NCBI GenBank assembly: GCA_023443145.1
Contig: JAEZVS010000023.1
Location: forward strand, 1 to 9,087
Source of the DNA: Bacillota bacterium
Lineage (GTDB): Bacteria; Bacillota; Peptococcia; Peptococcales; Peptococcaceae
Direction: 5' to 3'
Length of the DNA stretch: 9,087 bases
The notes beneath the pieces were generated by a model. That model was given only the letters and a program-made list of their open reading frames with translations, was not told where the DNA came from and made no database searches. Shown here piece by piece: positions 5,316 to 9,087 of this stretch (positions are counted from its first letter, which is position 1; every line of letters begins with the position of its first letter). Made by a program: the position numbers and the translations under genes.

Positions 5316-6722
5316 TCAGGAAAAAACAGCTTTTATTTCCAAGTATTCTTCAAAGCCGATGGGACCGCCTTCGCGGCCAATGCCGCTTTCTTTATAGCCG
5401 CCAAAAGGCGCCATAATATCACGGGGACCGTTGTTTACATAAAGCTGACCGGCCCGGATTTTGCCGGCGGCGGCGAGCGCTTCTTCTTCCGGGCCCACCA
5501 CAGCGGCGCCCAGGCCATAATTGGTGTCGTTGGCGATGGCGATGCCTTCTTCTACTGTGTCATAGGTTTGCACCACCAGCACCGGTCCGAAGATTTCTTC
5601 CTGTACGATGGACATGCCGGCTGTGACATCGGTGAAGATGATGGGCTGTACCACGTGGCGGTCGGCGTCTTTTTGAGGAATGGCGCCATAAAACAGAGTG
5701 GCTCCTTCAGCAACGCCCTGTTCCACCAGATCGCACACTTTTTCGTATTGTTTTTTGTTGATGATGGGGCCTAAAGTATTGGCGGAATCTTCCGGATCTC
5801 CTGCTTGCCAGCAATCGGCGGCTTCTTTAAGGGCTGCCAAAGCTTTGTCCAGATCGGTCTTTGGCACCACCCATCTGGTGAAAGCCACGCAGGTTTGCCC
5901 CGCGTTGGCAAAGCAAGAGGAGGTGACCCCTTTGGCCGCGGCGGTATAGTCACAACCCGGCAAGCAAAGCATGGGGCTTTTGCCACCCAGTTCCAAAGCG
6001 ATTTTTTTGATGGTCGATAGTGCTTGACGGCCAACTTCACGCCCGCTTTTGGTGGAACCGGTAAAAGAGATCATATTCACATCCGGATGGAGGCAGAGGG
6101 CATCCCCTACTTCACTGCCCCGACCGGTGACAAGATTCAGCACGCCGGCCGGAAGCCCGGCCCGGTGAAAAGCATCCATCAAATAATAGATGGAAAGAGG
6201 TGTATGCTGTGACGGCTTGATGACGGCTGTATTGCCGGCCAAGAGGGCAGGCGTTACTTTTTGCACCACTTGCCCCAACGGGTAGTTCCACGGTGTGAGA
6301 AGACCCACCACGCCAATGGCTTCACGCACCACTTTGCCGTTGGTTAATTTTTCTTCAAAGGGATAGGTTTTGGCTACATCGATAAAGCTTTGAACGCGAT
6401 TGTAGTTGCGGTCCACATGAATGCGTGTGGTCCAATCCCGGGGTTGGCCCAATTCAGCCACTTCCAGATCAATCAGGTCTGAACGATGGCTTTTAAAAAT
6501 ATCCAACGCTTTTTCGACCAGAGCCACCCGCTCGTCGATCTTTTTTTGAGACCAAGCAGGAAATGCTTTTTTGGCAGCGGCCACGGCGCGATGCACATCC
6601 TCATCATCACCGGCCGGCACTTGGGCTATGACCTCTAAAGACCAAGGATTGAGCACGTCAATTTTATCTCCGCCGGCCGGATCGCACCAGCAACCGTCAA
6701 TGTATAGTTTGTTGTAATCCAT
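5316..6722 (-). CDS. NAD(P)-dependent aldehyde dehydrogenase
   Basis: This is a cytoplasmic ALDH-superfamily enzyme oxidising an aldehyde to the acid. Its 468 aa are a normal full length. The active site is complete: N146 in TPWNYPLGQ, cofactor-binding K169 in VIKPSQ, the FTGSTKSGREV Rossmann loop (220-230), E244 in LELGGKSP, nucleophile C278 in GQTCVAFTR, and E376 in EEIFGPV. The C-terminal APFGGYKESGIGREGG-like stretch (438-453) followed by EEYLEIKAV resembles, from memory, the CddD/SSP0762-type branch of broad-specificity dehydrogenases rather than CoA-acylating enzymes. The start ATG is supported by AGGAGG (6733-6728 on the minus strand) six bases upstream. It converges on the GcvH-like gene and diverges from the surface-protein gene, so it is probably monocistronic. 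The true aldehyde substrate cannot be told from sequence. A 170-codon antisense open frame over its 3' half is a coding shadow. Confidence 0.93.
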   Translation of the reverse strand: MDYNKLYIDGCWCDPAGGDKIDVLNPWSLEVIAQVPAGDDEDVHRAVAAAKKAFPAWSQKKIDERVALVEKALDIFKSHRSDLIDLEVAELGQPRDWTTRIHVDRNYNRVQSFIDVAKTYPFEEKLTNGKVVREAIGVVGLLTPWNYPLGQVVQKVTPALLAGNTAVIKPSQHTPLSIYYLMDAFHRAGLPAGVLNLVTGRGSEVGDALCLHPDVNMISFTGSTKSGREVGRQALSTIKKIALELGGKSPMLCLPGCDYTAAAKGVTSSCFANAGQTCVAFTRWVVPKTDLDKALAALKEAADCWQAGDPEDSANTLGPIINKKQYEKVCDLVEQGVAEGATLFYGAIPQKDADRHVVQPIIFTDVTAGMSIVQEEIFGPVLVVQTYDTVEEGIAIANDTNYGLGAAVVGPEEEALAAAGKIRAGQLYVNNGPRDIMAPFGGYKESGIGREGGPIGFEEYLEIKAVFS

Positions 6723-7049
6723 AATATCCTCCTAAGTAAGATTATATAGCGCTTCAATAGCTTTCCGTAACAATGTTGAAGGTTGATGCTTTCATTCAAG
6801 AGTAGCACAGTTCACTTATAGAGGCAATATGAAGTAAACGGTTTGGTGCCAGACGCTGATTTGAAATGATTTTTTGAAAGAAAATATATATTGACATACT
6901 AAAGTGCAACTGATAAATTAGACATAGACAACCTGGGAGTGTGATGGTGAATTTTATGATAGAAAAAAGGGGGAGGAGATGCGTATCAAATTTTTGATAA
7001 CAGATGTATGTTAAAAGTTGACGTTTTGAATCATTAGAAAGGATCCATC
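6723..7049. other. Divergent intergenic region between aldehyde dehydrogenase and surface-protein genes
   Basis: About 327 AT-rich bases without a convincing gene. The left end holds the aldehyde dehydrogenase ribosome binding site (6728-6733) and a TATAAT-like box on the minus strand (6746-6741) with no good -35. The right half holds the surface-protein promoter (6891-6919), a leader of about 125 bases with two tiny overlapping open frames (6944-6997 and 6979-7014), a short inverted repeat TATCAA / TTGATA (6984-6999), and the AAAGGA ribosome binding site (7038-7043). Confidence 0.6.
6891..6919 (+). promoter_or_regulatory. Extended -10 promoter of the BspA-like gene
   Basis: TTGACA (6891-6896) is followed after 17 bases by TAAATT (6914-6919), with TG at 6911-6912 giving an extended -10. 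The predicted start is near 6926, leaving a leader of about 125 bases before the ATG at 7050. That is the longest leader in the window and leaves room for post-transcriptional control. Confidence 0.6.
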
Positions 7050-9087
7050 ATGCAAAAAAACATGAGACATCGTGTGTTGGCGTTGTTGTTGATGTTGACG
7101 CTCATTTTATCGAGCTTACCGTTGGGGATGGTGCCGGCTCAAGCACAGGCAGTAACCGATGACAAAGGGTTCATTTTTGATGGCACGACCTTGGTCGGGG
7201 TGGAAAACATTTGGAATTTTACAGATATAAATCTGACACTTCCCTCTCAAACGCCTTCAGGTGAAACTGTTACAGCCATCGGAGACAATGCTTTTGAAGG
7301 ACTGGCTGAAACAGGTGTTGAATATGATGTGACCATTCCTAAGGGAGTGACTTCAATTGGTGATGAAGCTTTTTATAATGTGCCAGTACACTCGGTGCAA
7401 TTGCCATCCACTCTTACAGATATTAAGTGGCGTGCGTTTGCTGGGTGTAATCTAAATACAGTGTCATTGCCAGTTAATCTGAAAACTTTAGGTGCGGAAG
7501 CGTTTAAAGGCAGTCATATTGAGCGCGTGAATCTGCCGGAAGGTCTTATGATTATTAAGGGTTCGGCCTTTAAAGACAATCAGTTGACGGAGATCACTTT
7601 ACCTTCAACATTGAAAGAGTTGTGGAAAGATGCTTTTTCCGGCAATCAGATTACAGATGTTACAATTCCTGCAGGGCTTACTCACTTTGATGCTGCATTC
7701 CAATCCAATCCTCTAGCAGCAGTCACTTTATCAGAAGGGCTGACCGAACTGCCAGATGATGCTTTCGCACATCAAAGCACTTACCAAAAGCCTTTAGGTG
7801 ACATAACTGCTGTGACACTTCCCAATTCTCTTAAAGTCATTGGTGAAAGAGCCTTTTACAATCAACCTATTGCTGATCTAACGCTTTCTAAAAATGTTAA
7901 TAAAATTGGTGCATCGGCTTTTGCTAAAGAAAAAGAAAATATTGATAAGACTCAAAGATTGCAAAGTATCGTTTGGAATGAATCTCTTGAAAGCATCGGT
8001 GCTGCTGCCTTTAAAAATAATGCGCTCTCGGGCGAACTCACCTTGCCAAATTCGGTGAAGCACATTGGCGATGGAGCGTTTAAAAACAATCAACTGTCAG
8101 GAAAGTTGACACTACCTAAGAATCTTCAGACCATCGGTGTGTTCACAGAGCAATCGTCGATGCAGACAGATGGTGCATTTGAGAACAATCAATTATCAAG
8201 TGTAATATTTCCTGAAGGTCTGACACTGATAGGGAGCAATAGCTTTGCTTACAATCATCTTTCAGGGACGATTGTTTTACCTCGAACGATTGACATGGTG
8301 GGCAGCCATGCCTTTTATAACAATAATATTACTGAAATCTATGCACCACCGCTTGATGATCGTCCGGATGGAACCGAGCGTGTGGGTGAAGCGCCATACG
8401 ATAATAATGGAAAATCCGGAACTGAATCAATTATTCCGAAAAATGATCTGCCGCCACAATCGCCCGGTGAATGGCCGGCTTCCTATTTTACCTGGGAAGG
8501 CGATAAGGTGACCGGTCTTAATGAAGAAGGGTTGGCTTATCTTAAAACCCATCCGGATATGGTCATTGCTTCTCATAATCCTGATGGGCAGCCGGTTAAG
8601 ACCATCGGAAAGATGGCTTTTGCTCTTTTGGATACGAAAAAGAAAGCCAAGCTTACAGGGGTGGAAATTCCTGAGTCTGTAACGACCATTGAAGCGGCAG
8701 CATTTTTCCGTAATGCCATTACAGGGAAGGTTACTTTTCCTGAAGGCGTGACTGAAATTCCCGTTTCAGCTTTTCGAGGCAATGCCATCACAGAAGTTGA
8801 ATTTCAGGGAGCCGTGACAGTTATCGACCGCTTGGCTTTTGCGGAAAATCAGTTGACTTCTGTTTCCATTCCGGATTCTCTGACAACTATTGGTGAGCAG
8901 GCATTTATGATCAATCCCGGGGTTGACGAATACGGCGATCATGTGGTGCTTTGGACGCCGAAGAAAAACAATCCCCGGCACTTGGAAAACAAGGAAAACT
9001 ACTATGTGGATCCGTCAGATGATCTTAAGACGGATGCGATAGATGCCACGACATGGACCCACGACGATTTTTCTTACAGTGGCGATA
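7050..9087 (+). CDS. BspA-like leucine-rich-repeat surface protein (C-terminus beyond right edge)
   Basis: This is a secreted protein built of BspA/LRR_5-type repeats, a class associated with cell-surface adhesion and host or matrix binding. The frame stays open for 679 codons to the edge. A signal peptide is clear: basic start (MQKNMRHR), hydrophobic core (about 9-27) and a likely cleavage after A-Q-A near residue 34. A first repeat block (about 72-434) has units of roughly 22-24 residues shaped as L-P-x-x-L-x-x-I-G-x-x-A-F-x-N-N-x-L. Examples are FKDNQLTEITLP, FKNNALSGELTLP and FKNNQLSGKLTLP. Residues about 435-515 are a non-repeat spacer that includes FTWEGDKVTGLNEEGLAYL. A second block (about 516-625) resumes the repeats, followed by an Asp/Lys-rich stretch. 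AAAGGA at 7038-7043 supports the ATG. The DNA looks more AT-rich than the genes to the left, which is common for variable surface genes. Whether an LPXTG, SLH or other anchor follows cannot be seen. Confidence 0.9.
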   Translation, partial: MQKNMRHRVLALLLMLTLILSSLPLGMVPAQAQAVTDDKGFIFDGTTLVGVENIWNFTDINLTLPSQTPSGETVTAIGDNAFEGLAETGVEYDVTIPKGVTSIGDEAFYNVPVHSVQLPSTLTDIKWRAFAGCNLNTVSLPVNLKTLGAEAFKGSHIERVNLPEGLMIIKGSAFKDNQLTEITLPSTLKELWKDAFSGNQITDVTIPAGLTHFDAAFQSNPLAAVTLSEGLTELPDDAFAHQSTYQKPLGDITAVTLPNSLKVIGERAFYNQPIADLTLSKNVNKIGASAFAKEKENIDKTQRLQSIVWNESLESIGAAAFKNNALSGELTLPNSVKHIGDGAFKNNQLSGKLTLPKNLQTIGVFTEQSSMQTDGAFENNQLSSVIFPEGLTLIGSNSFAYNHLSGTIVLPRTIDMVGSHAFYNNNITEIYAPPLDDRPDGTERVGEAPYDNNGKSGTESIIPKNDLPPQSPGEWPASYFTWEGDKVTGLNEEGLAYLKTHPDMVIASHNPDGQPVKTIGKMAFALLDTKKKAKLTGVEIPESVTTIEAAAFFRNAITGKVTFPEGVTEIPVSAFRGNAITEVEFQGAVTVIDRLAFAENQLTSVSIPDSLTTIGEQAFMINPGVDEYGDHVVLWTPKKNNPRHLENKENYYVDPSDDLKTDAIDATTWTHDDFSYSGD

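Noticed and set aside
5262..5774. 170-codon plus-strand open frame over the 3' half of the aldehyde dehydrogenase
   Set aside because: It is antisense to a gene with complete ALDH active-site motifs, has no good ribosome binding site, and its Phe/His/Ala-rich, low-information sequence is typical of a coding shadow.
6741..6770. TATAAT box (minus strand, 6746-6741) as the aldehyde dehydrogenase promoter
   Set aside because: The only -35 at acceptable spacing is poor (TTACGG, 18 bases), and the predicted start would fall at the edge of the ribosome binding site. It remains possible but is not supported enough to list.

Overview
The window looks like a chromosomal segment of a Gram-positive, anaerobic Clostridia-type bacterium (Bacillota). 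The grounds are strong AGGAGG-type ribosome binding sites before almost every gene, SigA-like TTGACA/TATAAT promoters, a SCIFF-peptide maturase (a family typical of Clostridia), a DUF975 membrane protein, a 36-kDa-type SppA and a BspA-like leucine-rich-repeat surface protein. No genus can be assigned from the sequence alone. No tRNA, rRNA, CRISPR array, transposase or integrase was seen.

Layout: (1) positions 1-755, minus strand: the N-terminal two thirds of a class V aminotransferase (alanine-glyoxylate / serine-pyruvate type), running off the left edge. (2) positions 756-990: a divergent intergenic region with one promoter candidate for each side. (3) positions 991-4534, plus strand: a DUF975 membrane protein and an SppA-like membrane serine protease overlapping by ATGA, then a perfect 24-nt palindrome, then the radical SAM/SPASM maturase scfB. 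(4) positions 4626-5153: a self-contained unit with a consensus promoter, a GcvH-like gene and a strong bidirectional terminator. (5) positions 5316-6722, minus strand: an aldehyde dehydrogenase converging on the GcvH-like gene. (6) positions 6723-7049: a divergent intergenic region with an extended -10 promoter. (7) positions 7050 to the right edge, plus strand: the start of a large secreted BspA-like protein.

The most unusual item is the GcvH-like protein. Its lipoyl-domain fold signature is intact at both ends, but the lipoyl-lysine motif (normally E-S-V-K-A) reads E-G-D-A-T, so the attachment lysine is alanine. The whole 126-residue protein has a single lysine and no arginine against 29 Asp/Glu. 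It is nonetheless expressed from the cleanest promoter and terminator in the window, which argues against decay. It cannot act as a conventional lipoyl carrier in the glycine cleavage system, and no gcvT, gcvP or lipoate ligase gene lies nearby. A second point is that scfB is present without a recognisable SCIFF precursor (scfA) on either side, and it sits beside a membrane protease gene.

Functional links between the metabolic genes are only inference. The aminotransferase may make or use glycine/glyoxylate or serine, and the aldehyde dehydrogenase oxidises an unknown aldehyde, but the four transcription units look independent.
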